Source: Jeotgalicoccus halotolerans | Lineage (GTDB): Bacteria > Bacillota > Bacilli > Staphylococcales > Salinicoccaceae | Length of the DNA stretch: 64,000 bases | Assembly: GCF_003387165.1 (NCBI RefSeq) | Contig: NZ_QUMW01000012.1 | Span: 1 to 64,000 of the forward strand | Reading direction: 5' to 3' | Shown: piece after piece, positions 8,937 through 18,390 of the stretch | Layout of the letters: every line of letters starts with the position of its first letter | How positions within the stretch are numbered: the first letter of the stretch is position 1 | Program-made: the position numbers and the translations under genes | Notes under the pieces: generated by a model | What the model saw: only the letters and a program-made list of their open reading frames with translations | Databases searched by the model: none | What the model was told of the DNA's origin: nothing

Positions 8937-9197
8937 ATGACAGAAGTTCTTTTACCAAATACATTAATGGCGGTTACTCCGGTAAGTTTAATCGTTATTG
9001 CAGTTGTGGCACTTATCATTTTCGGACCTAAAAAACTTCCGCAATTCGGTAAAGCAGTAGGTTCTACGTTGAAAGAATTTAAAGATGCTACTAAAGGTCT
9101 TGCTGACGACGATGACGACGATGATGACAGAACGAACAGAAAATCAGACAGCGAAGCTAAAAAAGAAGAACCTAAAAAAATTGAATCAGAAGCATAA
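8937..9197 (+). CDS. tatA: TatA, twin-arginine translocase pore subunit
   Basis: An 86-aa TatA/E protein: one transmembrane helix ([13 protein letters not shown]) followed by the [14 protein letters not shown] amphipathic hinge and a hydrophilic tail. The tail contains eight consecutive aspartates (GCT-GAC-GAC... repeat near 9105-9128), then a lysine/glutamate-rich end. AGGAGGGG precedes the ATG. Its partner tatC follows after a small hairpin at 9205-9227. Confidence 0.93.
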   Translation: MTEVLLPNTLMAVTPVSLIVIAVVALIIFGPKKLPQFGKAVGSTLKEFKDATKGLADDDDDDDDRTNRKSDSEAKKEEPKKIESEA

Positions 9198-9204
9198 TTG
9201 AGAG

Positions 9205-9227
9205 GGTGGCGAAAGCCGCCTTTTTTT
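9205..9227 (+). terminator. Hairpin between tatA and tatC
   Basis: GGTGGC-GAAA-GCCGCC followed by seven T residues. It probably attenuates tatC relative to tatA, consistent with the excess of TatA needed for the pore. Confidence 0.65.
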
Positions 9228-9241
9228 AAAGAGGTGATTAA

Positions 9242-9994
9242 ATGGCCGATGAGGAAAAAGAGTTTACCGAACATTTTGAAGAGCTGAGAAAACGGTTATT
9301 AACAGTAATGTACTTTTTTGTTGCCGCACTGTTTGCTGGTTTTTATTTTTCCAAGCCGTTAATCTATCAGCTGCAAAATGCTCCCTGGACAGAAAATGTT
9401 CAAATGCATGCTTTCCAGGTAACAGATCCGCTTAAAATTTATTTAATTGTTATTGTAGCTATAGCATTTATTATTATTTTACCGGTAATTTTATACCAGC
9501 TGTGGTCATTTATCACACCGGGACTTTATGAGAAAGAGCGTAAAATTACTTTGCTGTATATACCGGTAGTTATGATCTTAATGCTGATTGGTATAGCATT
9601 TGGCTACTTTATAGTAGTACCGTATATTATTAAGTTTACATTTGATTTATCAGTTGAAATGGGAATTGAAGCGACGATTGGAATAAACCAGTATTTCGGC
9701 TTCCTGTTCAGAACGATATTGCCGTTCGGATTTATTTTCCAGATGCCGGTACTGACATTGTTCTTAACACAGCTCGGTATTATTACGCCGATGTTCCTGA
9801 AGAAAAACAGAAAATACGCATATTTTATAATGTTTGTGCTGGCTGCAATTATTGCGCCGCCGGATATTATGACCCATCTGCTGCTTACAGTTCCGATGAT
9901 TATTCTATATGAAATCAGTATTCATATTTCAAAAATCGGCTACCGCAGATATTTAAAAGCAGAACAGCAGCAGCTGGAAGACGAACTGCAATAA
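9242..9994 (+). CDS. tatC: TatC, twin-arginine translocase receptor subunit
   Basis: TatC (250 aa) is the membrane receptor for twin-arginine signal peptides. The N-terminal FTEHFEELRKRLL motif and six predicted transmembrane segments match the family; the charged loop around FITPGLYEKERK is conserved. GAGGTGATT precedes ATG 9242. Together with TatA it forms a minimal TatA-TatC system of the Gram-positive type. Confidence 0.95.
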   Translation: MADEEKEFTEHFEELRKRLLTVMYFFVAALFAGFYFSKPLIYQLQNAPWTENVQMHAFQVTDPLKIYLIVIVAIAFIIILPVILYQLWSFITPGLYEKERKITLLYIPVVMILMLIGIAFGYFIVVPYIIKFTFDLSVEMGIEATIGINQYFGFLFRTILPFGFIFQMPVLTLFLTQLGIITPMFLKKNRKYAYFIMFVLAAIIAPPDIMTHLLLTVPMIILYEISIHISKIGYRRYLKAEQQQLEDELQ

Positions 9995-10015
9995 AATGGG
10001 AGGTACCGGACAGAT

Positions 10016-11476
10016 ATGCCAAAAAAACATGAAGAAATTTCGCGTGCAGAAATAGACGATTTGATACAAGCAGCTGATGATTCGAAGTGGAAACAGGTAT
10101 ATCATGTTCAGCCGCCCTTTGGATTTTTAGGTGCGCCGACAGGGTTTAACTACATCAACGGCATATACCATTTGTTCTATGAGTGGTCGCCGGACAGTAG
10201 TTTAACAGAAACGCCCGACAGTAAATACATATATCACGCAACGTCAAAAGATCTTGTAACCTTTCGGAGTGAGGGTGTAAAAGTAAGGCCCGATTCGCTG
10301 TACGATTCCGCAAATATATTCGGCGGAAGTCTATCCAAGGTTTTTAATGAAATCTGTTATTTCTATACGGGAGAGCGTCTGAAAAGCGATGAGCTGATAA
10401 CTGCCCAGCTCGGTGGTTATATGAATACTGACGGCAAAATCCAGAAATATGCATCTCCGCTGGTCAGGAATAATGCGTCGGGCTACACTGAATATTTCCG
10501 CAATCCTTACGTTACTGTAATTGACAGGGAAGTAGTGATGTTCATCGGAACAATGAACAGGGAAGAATTTGGACGGGTACTCATCTACCGCGGTCCATCA
10601 GTAGAAAACTTGAAATTCGACGGCGAGCTCGACACGGGCTATAAAGTATTCGGCCACTTGTGGGAGCAGCCGGAATTTTTCGATTTGGATATGGATTCAG
10701 TATTTATCTTTAATGTCAGGGGACTCGATAAATTCGATACGCATTTCTGGAATATATATCAGTCAGGCTATATGGTCGGAGACTTTGAACGCCGGGGAAA
10801 TTATTTCATCCACGATGAATTTTATGAATTTGACGGCGGTTTTGATTTTTACCGTCCTGCAACAGCAGTGGATGAAGACGGCAACAGAGTGCTGATTGCT
10901 TGGATGGCGGCAGAAGAGAGCGCCTATCCTTTGGCAGCTGAAGGAACACTTAATGCAATGACCATCCCGCGAATACTGAGCGTAGACGAAGACAGAATCA
11001 GACAGCTGCCTCACCCGAACCTTGAAAAAATGCGGGGAGAAGCAATCACAGCGGAAGGATACTTTAGAGAGTACCCGACAAAACTGACAGCATTTTACGG
11101 TGAGGTCTATGAACTTATTATCGATATACTGGAAAACAACGCATCGACCCTGCATATATATATGCGTAAGAATACACGTCATGAAACTAAGCTCGTATAC
11201 GACAGTGAGCAGCGGATTTTAACTCTGGACAGAACATTCAGCGGTGAAGAAATCCAGAATGTAGACGGTCTGAAGAGACGGATTAAGCTGGAAGAAAATC
11301 TTCAGAATCTGAGGATTTATATGGATCGTTCGAGTATAGAAGTATTTATCAACGACGGAAAATACACGATGACGGCAAGAATTTTCCCGAGCGATAAGGC
11401 TGAAGGATTGGAAATGGTGACTGAATTTGGCGACTGCAGAGTGCAGCTGACTCAGTATTCGCTTGAAGTAAAATAA
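10016..11476 (+). CDS. GH32-family protein lacking the catalytic nucleophile
   Basis: A 486-aa protein with the five-bladed propeller and C-terminal beta-sandwich of GH32 (sucrose-6-phosphate hydrolases, levanases). The region before IYHLFYEW should read N-D-P-N-G, with Asp as nucleophile, but here it is G-A-P-T-G (residues 39-43). The R-D-P motif is R-N-P (162-164). The E-C motif is E-Q (217-218), so the acid/base Glu is kept. The C-terminal SIEVFINDG is normal. The reading frame is intact, so it may be a non-catalytic binding protein or an altered enzyme. Its neighbour is an RpiR-type regulator of sugar genes. Confidence 0.8.
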   Translation: MPKKHEEISRAEIDDLIQAADDSKWKQVYHVQPPFGFLGAPTGFNYINGIYHLFYEWSPDSSLTETPDSKYIYHATSKDLVTFRSEGVKVRPDSLYDSANIFGGSLSKVFNEICYFYTGERLKSDELITAQLGGYMNTDGKIQKYASPLVRNNASGYTEYFRNPYVTVIDREVVMFIGTMNREEFGRVLIYRGPSVENLKFDGELDTGYKVFGHLWEQPEFFDLDMDSVFIFNVRGLDKFDTHFWNIYQSGYMVGDFERRGNYFIHDEFYEFDGGFDFYRPATAVDEDGNRVLIAWMAAEESAYPLAAEGTLNAMTIPRILSVDEDRIRQLPHPNLEKMRGEAITAEGYFREYPTKLTAFYGEVYELIIDILENNASTLHIYMRKNTRHETKLVYDSEQRILTLDRTFSGEEIQNVDGLKRRIKLEENLQNLRIYMDRSSIEVFINDGKYTMTARIFPSDKAEGLEMVTEFGDCRVQLTQYSLEVK

Positions 11477-11603
11477 AGAGAAAAATTAGATAGTTTTAAA
11501 AAACAAAAGAATAAACTGTAACAATATATTGCGAGAAGTGATATAATTACACCATATTATGCAGAACAAGTGTCAACACAACAGTAAAAAGAGGTGGTTA
11601 ATT

Positions 11604-12440
11604 ATGTTTTCTGTACTTAGTCAGATTAATAAACGGCTGGAATATATGACGCCGGTCGAACAGCGTATCGCAAATTTTATGCTGGAGAACCCAAATAAAG
11701 TAATTAATATGCCTGTCAAAGAAATTGCCAGACATTCATCGACAAGTGATGCTGCGATTGTGCGGTTTGCTAAAAGAATAGGCTTGCAGGGAATTAAAGA
11801 ATTAAAAGTGGAACTTGCAAAAGAACTGCACACGCTTGAGCAGGAAAAGATTTCACGTGTCATTGAACTGGAAGAAGATACCCATGCGGATATTTTTGAT
11901 AAGGTATTTAAAAATACTATACAGGCATTGTATAACACTGAAAAAATTGTCAATCGGAAACGCATGCAGGAAGCGGCCGAGCATATTACCAAAGCGGATA
12001 ATACATTTATCTTTGGAGTAGGAGACTCGGCAAATGTCGGACATGATATGGAGCAGAAATTACACCGTGTAAATATCAATGCTTTCTTTACTGCTGATAA
12101 ATATTTATGTATGACACGTTTGACTAATGCAAAACCGGATGATGTTCTGTTTGTAATTACTTTATCGGGGAAAACACAGGAAGTCATAGAAATCGTTAAA
12201 CTCGCTAAAAAATTAGGTGTCATGACGATTATTTTAACGCAGAATCATTCTTCAATTGCGAAAAGGAACTCGGACATTGCGATTGAAATTACCGAAGAAG
12301 AAACGAATATTCAGTATATGAATATGACGAGCCGGATTGCACAGCTGATTATTTGCGACGTGCTGTTTTTCTATGTCTGCAAAGAACTGGGTTCAAGCGC
12401 CTATCAGACGATTATTAATACCTACGATATGACGCACTAG
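11604..12440 (+). CDS. RpiR/MurR-family transcriptional regulator
   Basis: A 278-aa regulator: N-terminal HTH_6 domain (MTPVEQRIANFMLENP, then IARHSSTSDAAIVRFAKRIGLQG as recognition region) and a C-terminal SIS sugar-phosphate-binding domain (FGVGDSANVGHDMEQKL; LSGKTQEVIE). Family members respond to sugar phosphates. ATG 11604 follows AAAGAGGTGG; an upstream ATG at 11559 lacks a binding site. It probably controls the adjacent GH32-like gene or distant sugar genes. Confidence 0.88.
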   Translation: MFSVLSQINKRLEYMTPVEQRIANFMLENPNKVINMPVKEIARHSSTSDAAIVRFAKRIGLQGIKELKVELAKELHTLEQEKISRVIELEEDTHADIFDKVFKNTIQALYNTEKIVNRKRMQEAAEHITKADNTFIFGVGDSANVGHDMEQKLHRVNINAFFTADKYLCMTRLTNAKPDDVLFVITLSGKTQEVIEIVKLAKKLGVMTIILTQNHSSIAKRNSDIAIEITEEETNIQYMNMTSRIAQLIICDVLFFYVCKELGSSAYQTIINTYDMTH

Positions 12441-12592
12441 TAAAATTACATAATAATACGCGAATATTAAGGTTCTGTAACAACTTTGATATTGTATAGA
12501 AAAGCCATCTGGCATCAACTATAATTAATTGTACATTAATGTGAGTTACGCTAAAATGTATAATTTATTTCAGGATGCGTGGAGGGGAAAAT

Positions 12593-13735
12593 ATGCAAAA
12601 ATCAAAAAGAACTAAAATGAAATTAGCATCTGTATTGCTGCTGACGACTGTACTAATCCCTAACATTGCTTATGCTGACGAAGAGATAGATGAGAGTACG
12701 GAAACCGAAACTGTGACAGAATCGGCGGAAGTTCAGGAAGCACAAGAAACAGAGGAAACAGAGTCAACAGAAGAAACACAGGAAACATTTAATGAAGAAG
12801 CAGTAACGGATATAAATAATAATGATATAGAAACGAATGCGGAGAACGCTGAGGAAGCGGTAGAGAACAGCGGCGGCAGTAATGAAGAAACTGAGGCACC
12901 TATCCTCCAGCCGGCTGAACCTGATGAACAGACGGATAATACCGAAGCAGCGGATGCAGCAGAAAATACACCTGAAAATTCGGGAGAACAAACTGAGGGG
13001 GAAGAAGAGACCCCTGAAGCGGAAATGCCTGAGAGCAATGAAGACCCTGAATCAGAGGATAATATCACTGCAGGACCAGGTAACAATAATGAGTCTGATG
13101 ATCAGGATAATCCGGATGAAAACACAGGATCCTCTGAACTGCCGACAAATCCGATAGAACCTGTTGAACCGGAAGAACCGTCAGAAACTGAAACACCAGA
13201 ACAGCCCGGTGCTGAAGACAGTGCAGAAGAAGACGGTGAAAGTGAAAGTAATGACGCTGCATCAGAACAGCCGTCAGACGTAACAGAAGAACCGGAGAGC
13301 ACTGTTGAAACTGAAGAAAATGTTACACCGGAAAGTTCAGAATCTGTGTCAGAGACACCGGAAGAAGTAAGAGTCCCTGAAGAAAATACCGGTGCTGTGG
13401 GAACAGAATCGAAAAAATTATACCGCTATGACTACGGTGATATTTTAGACGGTATTACTTTCAGTGAAGAAAGCCTTCAGGACGATATATCTACGTTGGA
13501 TCAAAGAGTGACACGCGTAATGTCTTCTAAAATTATCGAAGAGAAAAACTTAACTGAAGCGCAGAAGCTTGAACTTGAACAGAAAGTGAAAGCGGAACAG
13601 ACAAGCTCGTATGAAGGTGAAGAACTGCCGAATACAGGTGAAGCGGAATCAACTAACTATGCAGCTGCAGGGTTATTATCGATATTAGGAGCAGCATTAT
13701 TATTTATGAGCAAGAAATTAAAAACAGATAATTAA
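12593..13735 (+). CDS. Acidic LPNTG-anchored surface protein
   Basis: A 380-aa exported protein. The signal peptide (MQKSKRTKMKLASVLLLTTVLIP... ending near AYA-DE) is followed by about 260 residues made almost entirely of E, D, S, T, P, N and A, then a short folded-looking segment (residues about 280-330) and the sortase signal ELPNTGE with a hydrophobic helix and a KKLK tail. ATG 12593 follows GGAGGGG; ATG 12575 overlaps that site and is rejected. The acidic stalk should form an extended, highly negative wall-anchored chain. No ligand is known. Confidence 0.85.
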   Translation: MQKSKRTKMKLASVLLLTTVLIPNIAYADEEIDESTETETVTESAEVQEAQETEETESTEETQETFNEEAVTDINNNDIETNAENAEEAVENSGGSNEETEAPILQPAEPDEQTDNTEAADAAENTPENSGEQTEGEEETPEAEMPESNEDPESEDNITAGPGNNNESDDQDNPDENTGSSELPTNPIEPVEPEEPSETETPEQPGAEDSAEEDGESESNDAASEQPSDVTEEPESTVETEENVTPESSESVSETPEEVRVPEENTGAVGTESKKLYRYDYGDILDGITFSEESLQDDISTLDQRVTRVMSSKIIEEKNLTEAQKLELEQKVKAEQTSSYEGEELPNTGEAESTNYAAAGLLSILGAALLFMSKKLKTDN

Positions 13736-13759
13736 TAGATTTTGATATCTATAAAGTGG

Positions 13760-13791
13760 AGAACCAGAGGGGAATATCTGGTTCTTTTTTT
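13760..13791 (+). terminator. Terminator after the surface protein gene
   Basis: GAACCAGA / TCTGGTTC stem with seven T residues. Confidence 0.85.
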
Positions 13792-13800
13792 ATATAAAAT

Positions 13801-13838
13801 AGAGGTTACCACGTTTTTTCGTTGTAACCTCTATTTTG
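13801..13838 (+). terminator. Second hairpin, possible bidirectional terminator
   Basis: AGAGGTTACCACG with CGTTGTAACCTCT around a T-rich loop, followed by ATTTT. It directly follows the terminator at 13760-13791. Confidence 0.6.
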
Positions 13839-13913
13839 TATTCAATGGTATAATATTTTTATCAGTATTATTCAATATTCTGAAATTACATACATAAACA
13901 TCGGGGTGAAGGA

Positions 13914-14969
13914 ATGAAAACATTAAATATCGCATCTATTCCAGGGGACGGCGTCGGTAAGGAGATTATGCCTGAGGCGATTCGCGTCTTGGAAAAAGTT
14001 GCACAGGTTCACGGTGGGCTGCAGTTTAAATTCGAAGAGTTTCCTTACAGCTGTGATTACTATTTAAAACACGGGGCAATGATGCCGGAGGATGGCATGG
14101 ACAGGCTCAGCCAGTTCGACAGCGTATTTTTAGGTGCTGTCGGCGATGCGTCGAAAGTGCCGGATCACATTTCACTATGGGGTCTGCTGCTTAAAATCCG
14201 TCAGGAGTTCCAGCAGGAGATAAACATCCGTCCAGCGAAGCTGTTGAAAGGTATTAATTCTAAGCTTGCTGATCCTAAAGACTTTGATATCGTCGTTGTC
14301 AGAGAGAACAGTGAAGGGGAGTACAGTTCAATCGGCGGCCGTATTTTCCACGATGATAACGAGATTGCGATTCAGAACAACGTCTTCTCAAAGCGTGCGA
14401 CGAAGCAGGCAATGAATATCGCATTTGATCTTGCGTCGAAGCGGAAAGGTCTTGTGACAAGTGCCACTAAATCCAATGGTATTTTTCACGCCATGCCTTT
14501 CTGGGATGAAATTTTTGAAGAGATTTCAGAGAAGCATCCAAATATTAAATCAGAGTCCAAACATATCGATGCTTTGGCCGCATATTTTATAACACACCCG
14601 CACGAGCTTGACGTTGTTGTCGGCAGTAACTTATTCGGCGATATTTTATCGGACGTTGGTGCTGCTATAATGGGCAGTATCGGTGTTGCACCTTCAGCAA
14701 ACTTAAACTTGAACGGTAAGTACCCGTCAATGTTCGAACCTGTTCACGGTTCAGCACCGGATATTGTTGGTAAAGGGATTGCCAACCCGATTGGACAAAT
14801 CTGGACTGCGAAAATGCTGCTGGAATTTAACGGCGAAGCAAATATAGCAGAACATTTATTGAAGGTCATCGAAGCTGTTACAGCTGACGGTTATCAAACA
14901 CCTGATCTCGGCGGTAAGTATAAGATGACTGAAGTGACAGATGAGATTATTAAAAGGTTAGGACAGTAA
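13914..14969 (+). CDS. Tartrate/D-malate dehydrogenase family (isopropylmalate dehydrogenase fold)
   Basis: A 351-aa NAD-dependent beta-decarboxylating dehydrogenase. IPGDGVGKEI is at the N-terminus, ENSEGEYSSIGG and KSNGIFHAMPFW form the active site, and NLFGDILSDVGAA binds the metal. The LWGLLLKIRQ substrate helix resembles tartrate dehydrogenase/decarboxylase and D-malate dehydrogenase rather than LeuB. It stands alone with GGGGTGAAGG before the ATG. Substrate preference among tartrate, D-malate and isopropylmalate cannot be fixed from sequence. Confidence 0.85.
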   Translation: MKTLNIASIPGDGVGKEIMPEAIRVLEKVAQVHGGLQFKFEEFPYSCDYYLKHGAMMPEDGMDRLSQFDSVFLGAVGDASKVPDHISLWGLLLKIRQEFQQEINIRPAKLLKGINSKLADPKDFDIVVVRENSEGEYSSIGGRIFHDDNEIAIQNNVFSKRATKQAMNIAFDLASKRKGLVTSATKSNGIFHAMPFWDEIFEEISEKHPNIKSESKHIDALAAYFITHPHELDVVVGSNLFGDILSDVGAAIMGSIGVAPSANLNLNGKYPSMFEPVHGSAPDIVGKGIANPIGQIWTAKMLLEFNGEANIAEHLLKVIEAVTADGYQTPDLGGKYKMTEVTDEIIKRLGQ

Positions 14970-15008
14970 GAAAAAGAACAGCGTGAGAATTAACTCACGC
15001 TGTTCTTC
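14970..15008. terminator. Bidirectional terminator between convergent genes
   Basis: AAGAACAGCGTGAG / CTCACGCTGTTCTT stem with A run on one side and T on the other, between the dehydrogenase and the oligoendopeptidase. Confidence 0.8.
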
Positions 15009-15015
15009 TGTATTT

Positions 15016-16716
15016 TTACAGTTTTTTATCATCAATTGAATTCAAGTATTCATGCACTTCATCGATGACTGTTTCCAGTGAACCTTCCTCAAATGGAGAT
15101 TTCAGGTTGGCAAGTTCTACCAGCGAGTTGAACGGCAGTGAGCCGCCGACTTTACATAAGGCGAGATAATCAGCCCAAGCGCCGTCAAAGTCTTCTTTCG
15201 CCCGTTTCCAGAACTGCAGCGCACACACTTGTGCGAGCGTGTAGTCAATATAGTAGAATGGTGAACCGAATATGTGCCCCTGTCTGTGCCAGAACGATCC
15301 GCTTTCCAACGGTTCAATTCCATCATAGTCAGTATGCGGTAAATATTTTTCTTCGATTTTTTTCCATTCCCCGCGTCTCTCTTCAGGTGTCAGTTCAGGG
15401 TTTTCGTAAACCACATGCTGGAATTCATCGACTGCTACACCGTAAGGCAGGAAGGAAATCGAATTCGCCATATGAGAGAACTTGAATTTATCCGTATCTT
15501 CTTTAAAGAACATTTCCATCCACGGATAGGTGAAGAATTCCATACTCATCGAATGGATTTCTGCCGATTCCAGGGTCGGAAAGGCATATTCCGGCACTGT
15601 CAGATGACGTGACATATACGTTTGGAAGGCGTGCCCCGCTTCGTGGGTCAGCACTTCCACATCACCCTGGGTACCATTGAAGTTCGAGAAGATAAACGGC
15701 GCTTTATAATCTGCGATCATCGTACAGTAGCCGCCGCCTTCTTTCCCTTTTTTAGCTTCCACATCAAACAGATCGCGTTCGGTCATGAACGTATAAAATT
15801 CATCTGTTTCAGGTGACAGTTCCTTATACATCTCAGCGCCATTTTTCATAATATCTTTCGTTTTGCCTTTTGGCGCGGCATTACCCGTAATAAATTCAAA
15901 GTTGCCGTCATAGCTTTTCAGAGAATCGAGACCGATACGTTCAGCCTGCCGTTTTTTCAGTTCGCTTACGATTGGCACCACATATTCCTCAACCTGTTTT
16001 CTGAACTTCTCAACCATTTTACGGTCGTAATCGATACGGTTCATACGGATATAACCGAGTTCTACAAAGTCTTTGTAACCAAGCGTTGTTGCGATTTCGT
16101 GTCTCGTTTTTACAAGTTCATCGTAAATATTATCGATTTCTTCAAGATGTTCCCCCATAAAGCCCTGAACAGCAAGCACCGCATCTTTTCTGACTGAGCG
16201 GTCGGGGTCTTGGGTATACGGTGTGAATTCCGACAGGTTCAATTTCTTGCCGTCAAATTCAATTTCAGCTGATGCAAGCAATTTATCGTACTGGGTAGCG
16301 AGCTTATTTTCTTTTTGAAGCAGTGTTTTGACTGAAGGGTCAAATGTTTTTAAAGCATTATCCGACAGTTTGAAAAGCTGTTCCCCAAAACGCGCTTCCA
16401 AATCATCGCGGAATTTACTTGTCGTAATAGCTTTACGGTAGCGGTTGGTAATTTCAGTGAAGGAAGGATCATTTTCATCGAAATAGTCGCGCTCTCTGTC
16501 GTAGAACTTATCACGTGTATCAATCGATGAACGGATAGACGCCAGTGTCGCCATCGTATCGAGGTGGTTAAATTCAGTGTTCAGCTTATCGAGTACAGTG
16601 ACTTGTGCATCTGCAGAATCAGCAGCATCAAATTCTTGCAGCAGTGAGTCTACAGTTTTCTCAAATTGTCCTAAATCCGGACGTTCATATTTAAAGTCTT
16701 CGAACTTTGTTACCAT
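15016..16716 (-). CDS. M3-family oligoendopeptidase
   Basis: A 566-aa cytoplasmic zinc peptidase of family M3. The HEAGHAFQTY zinc motif is present, with the downstream glutamate ligand in ESAEIHSMSMEF. Sequence and length fit the M3_BP/PepF-like group that trims short peptides. No signal peptide is present. It is monocistronic, preceded on its strand by AAGGGGGAATTTTAAT before the ATG. Confidence 0.92.
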   Translation of the reverse strand: MVTKFEDFKYERPDLGQFEKTVDSLLQEFDAADSADAQVTVLDKLNTEFNHLDTMATLASIRSSIDTRDKFYDRERDYFDENDPSFTEITNRYRKAITTSKFRDDLEARFGEQLFKLSDNALKTFDPSVKTLLQKENKLATQYDKLLASAEIEFDGKKLNLSEFTPYTQDPDRSVRKDAVLAVQGFMGEHLEEIDNIYDELVKTRHEIATTLGYKDFVELGYIRMNRIDYDRKMVEKFRKQVEEYVVPIVSELKKRQAERIGLDSLKSYDGNFEFITGNAAPKGKTKDIMKNGAEMYKELSPETDEFYTFMTERDLFDVEAKKGKEGGGYCTMIADYKAPFIFSNFNGTQGDVEVLTHEAGHAFQTYMSRHLTVPEYAFPTLESAEIHSMSMEFFTYPWMEMFFKEDTDKFKFSHMANSISFLPYGVAVDEFQHVVYENPELTPEERRGEWKKIEEKYLPHTDYDGIEPLESGSFWHRQGHIFGSPFYYIDYTLAQVCALQFWKRAKEDFDGAWADYLALCKVGGSLPFNSLVELANLKSPFEEGSLETVIDEVHEYLNSIDDKKL

Positions 16717-16881
16717 ATTAAAATTCCCCCTTAGTGGTCTTAATCAGTATTTTAGCATAAGGAGTAAAAAGTCTGTTATAAATATGGTAGTGTGTATAGT
16801 AATAATTTGCTGAAATTGGGGTAATATATAATAGTAATGTCTTATGCATACTTTTAATACTTAACGAAAAGAGGACGAACG

Positions 16882-17481
16882 ATGAAGAAGTTACTTATAC
16901 CAATTGGTGTACTTATCGCAGTGATTGTTATTATTGCGATTATGATTGTACCGAGATATAACAGTCTGGTAAATCTCGATGAAGAAGTTAACCAGAAAGA
17001 ATCGCAAATTGAAACGCAGCTGCAGCGCCGCGGAGATTTAATCCCGAACCTGGTAAGCACAGTACAGGGGTATGCATCTCATGAAGAGGAAATATTTACT
17101 GACATTGCGGATGCGCGTTCACGTCTGGCAGGTGCAAGCGGTGACGTTGAAGAGCTTGCTGAAGCCAATAATGAAATGACGAGTGCGCTGTCACGTCTTT
17201 TAGCTATTTCTGAGAACTACCCTGATTTGCAGGCGAGTGAGCAGTTTACAGGTTTAAGAGATGAACTTGCAGGGGCGGAAAATCGTATCGCAGTAGCGCG
17301 TCAGGATTACAACACAGCAGTGCAGGACTATAACCGCAATACGAGAACATTCCCGGGCAACATTATCGCAGGAATATTTAATTTCGATGAGAAACCTTAT
17401 TTCGAAGCGGATGAATCTGCACAGGATGTACCGGAAGTAGAGTTTAATACTAATCAAGATGATACAGACGGTGGAGAGTAA
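16882..17481 (+). CDS. LemA-family membrane protein
   Basis: A 199-aa protein with one N-terminal transmembrane helix (LLIPIGVLIAVIVIIAIMIV) and the LemA helical domain: YNSLVNLDEEVNQKESQIETQLQRRGDLIPNLV is split across the first two helices, then the SRLLAISENYPDL segment. LemA proteins often pair with TPM-domain proteins, as here: the stop codon overlaps the ATG of the next gene (TAATG). The biochemical role is unknown. Confidence 0.9.
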   Translation: MKKLLIPIGVLIAVIVIIAIMIVPRYNSLVNLDEEVNQKESQIETQLQRRGDLIPNLVSTVQGYASHEEEIFTDIADARSRLAGASGDVEELAEANNEMTSALSRLLAISENYPDLQASEQFTGLRDELAGAENRIAVARQDYNTAVQDYNRNTRTFPGNIIAGIFNFDEKPYFEADESAQDVPEVEFNTNQDDTDGGE

Positions 17482-18326
17482 TGCAAAAAGCCTTTGCTTT
17501 TACAGTTGTCGTGCTGAGTATATTACTTCTCAGTACGCCTGCAGAAGCAAGAGTAGATATGCCGGCGCTCAATGAAAGTCATTATTTTGTGCAGGATAAT
17601 GCAGGTGTACTCAGCGACAGTGCAATTAATGAACTTAACGAAAAGGGTACACATCTGGAAGAAGGAACGGGTGCCGAACTGTTATTAATGACGATGGATT
17701 CTACAGGACAGGAACATCGCCAGGATTTTGCTCTCCGTGCACTGAGAGAATACGGTGTCGGTAAAGTCGAAAAAGATAACGGCATTGTTATTCTTTTAAA
17801 TCTGGACAATGACAATGAATTCAACAACCGAGGAATCGAAGTACAGGTGGGTTACGGTGTTGAAGGATACTTAAACGATGCGAAAATAGGGCGCATTATT
17901 GATAATGTGGCTTATGAAGATTTAGTTGCCGGAAATTACGAAGCGGCTCTGACTAATCTATATACTGCTTTATATGATGAGTCTTTAACCGCTTACGGTT
18001 ATGAAGATGGTGAATTTACGCGCGATGAACCCGCTGAAGATACCGGAACAGGACAGAATGACAGTATATTTTCAATTCTGATCCGGCTGGCAATATTTAT
18101 GACGGTACTGTACTTTATTTACAAAATGTTTTCAGGCGGCGGGGGCTCCGGAGGTTCCGGTGGCTCAGGCGGCAGACGAAGAAGAAGCGGCGGCCCCGTG
18201 ATATTCTTCCCTCCAGGCGGCGGAGGATTTGGCGGTGGCAGCTCAGGAGGCGGCTTCGGCGGCGGAGGATTCGGCGGATTTGGCGGCGGCTCCGGCGGAG
18301 GCGGCGGTGCAGGCCGCGGATTCTAA
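17481..18326 (+). CDS. TPM-domain (YgcG-like) exported protein with glycine-rich tail
   Basis: A 281-aa protein with a signal peptide (cleavage near AEA-RV), a TPM domain (residues about 30-165, including VQDNAGVLS and GIEVQVGYGVEGYLND), a transmembrane helix (ILIRLAIFMTVLYFIYKMF) and a tail of GGGSGG repeats with an RRRR patch. TPM domains are associated with photosystem maintenance in plants and membrane protein turnover in bacteria; function here is unknown. It is cotranscribed with the LemA gene. Confidence 0.88.
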   Translation: MQKAFAFTVVVLSILLLSTPAEARVDMPALNESHYFVQDNAGVLSDSAINELNEKGTHLEEGTGAELLLMTMDSTGQEHRQDFALRALREYGVGKVEKDNGIVILLNLDNDNEFNNRGIEVQVGYGVEGYLNDAKIGRIIDNVAYEDLVAGNYEAALTNLYTALYDESLTAYGYEDGEFTRDEPAEDTGTGQNDSIFSILIRLAIFMTVLYFIYKMFSGGGGSGGSGGSGGRRRRSGGPVIFFPPGGGGFGGGSSGGGFGGGGFGGFGGGSGGGGGAGRGF

Positions 18327-18348
18327 ACTGTTTGAAAAAAATAAATAG

Positions 18349-18387
18349 GCTCGAGAATCTTGATATTAAGGTTCTCGAGCTTTTTTT
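18349..18387 (+). terminator. Terminator of the lemA-TPM operon
   Basis: GCTCGAGAATCTT / AAGGTTCTCGAGC followed by seven T residues. Confidence 0.9.
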
Positions 18388-18390
18388 GTT

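Noticed and set aside
12733-13302. Several minus-strand ORFs within the acidic surface protein gene
   Set aside because: They are shadows of a repetitive GAA/GAC-rich coding sequence, giving serine-rich or arginine-rich nonsense without start signals.
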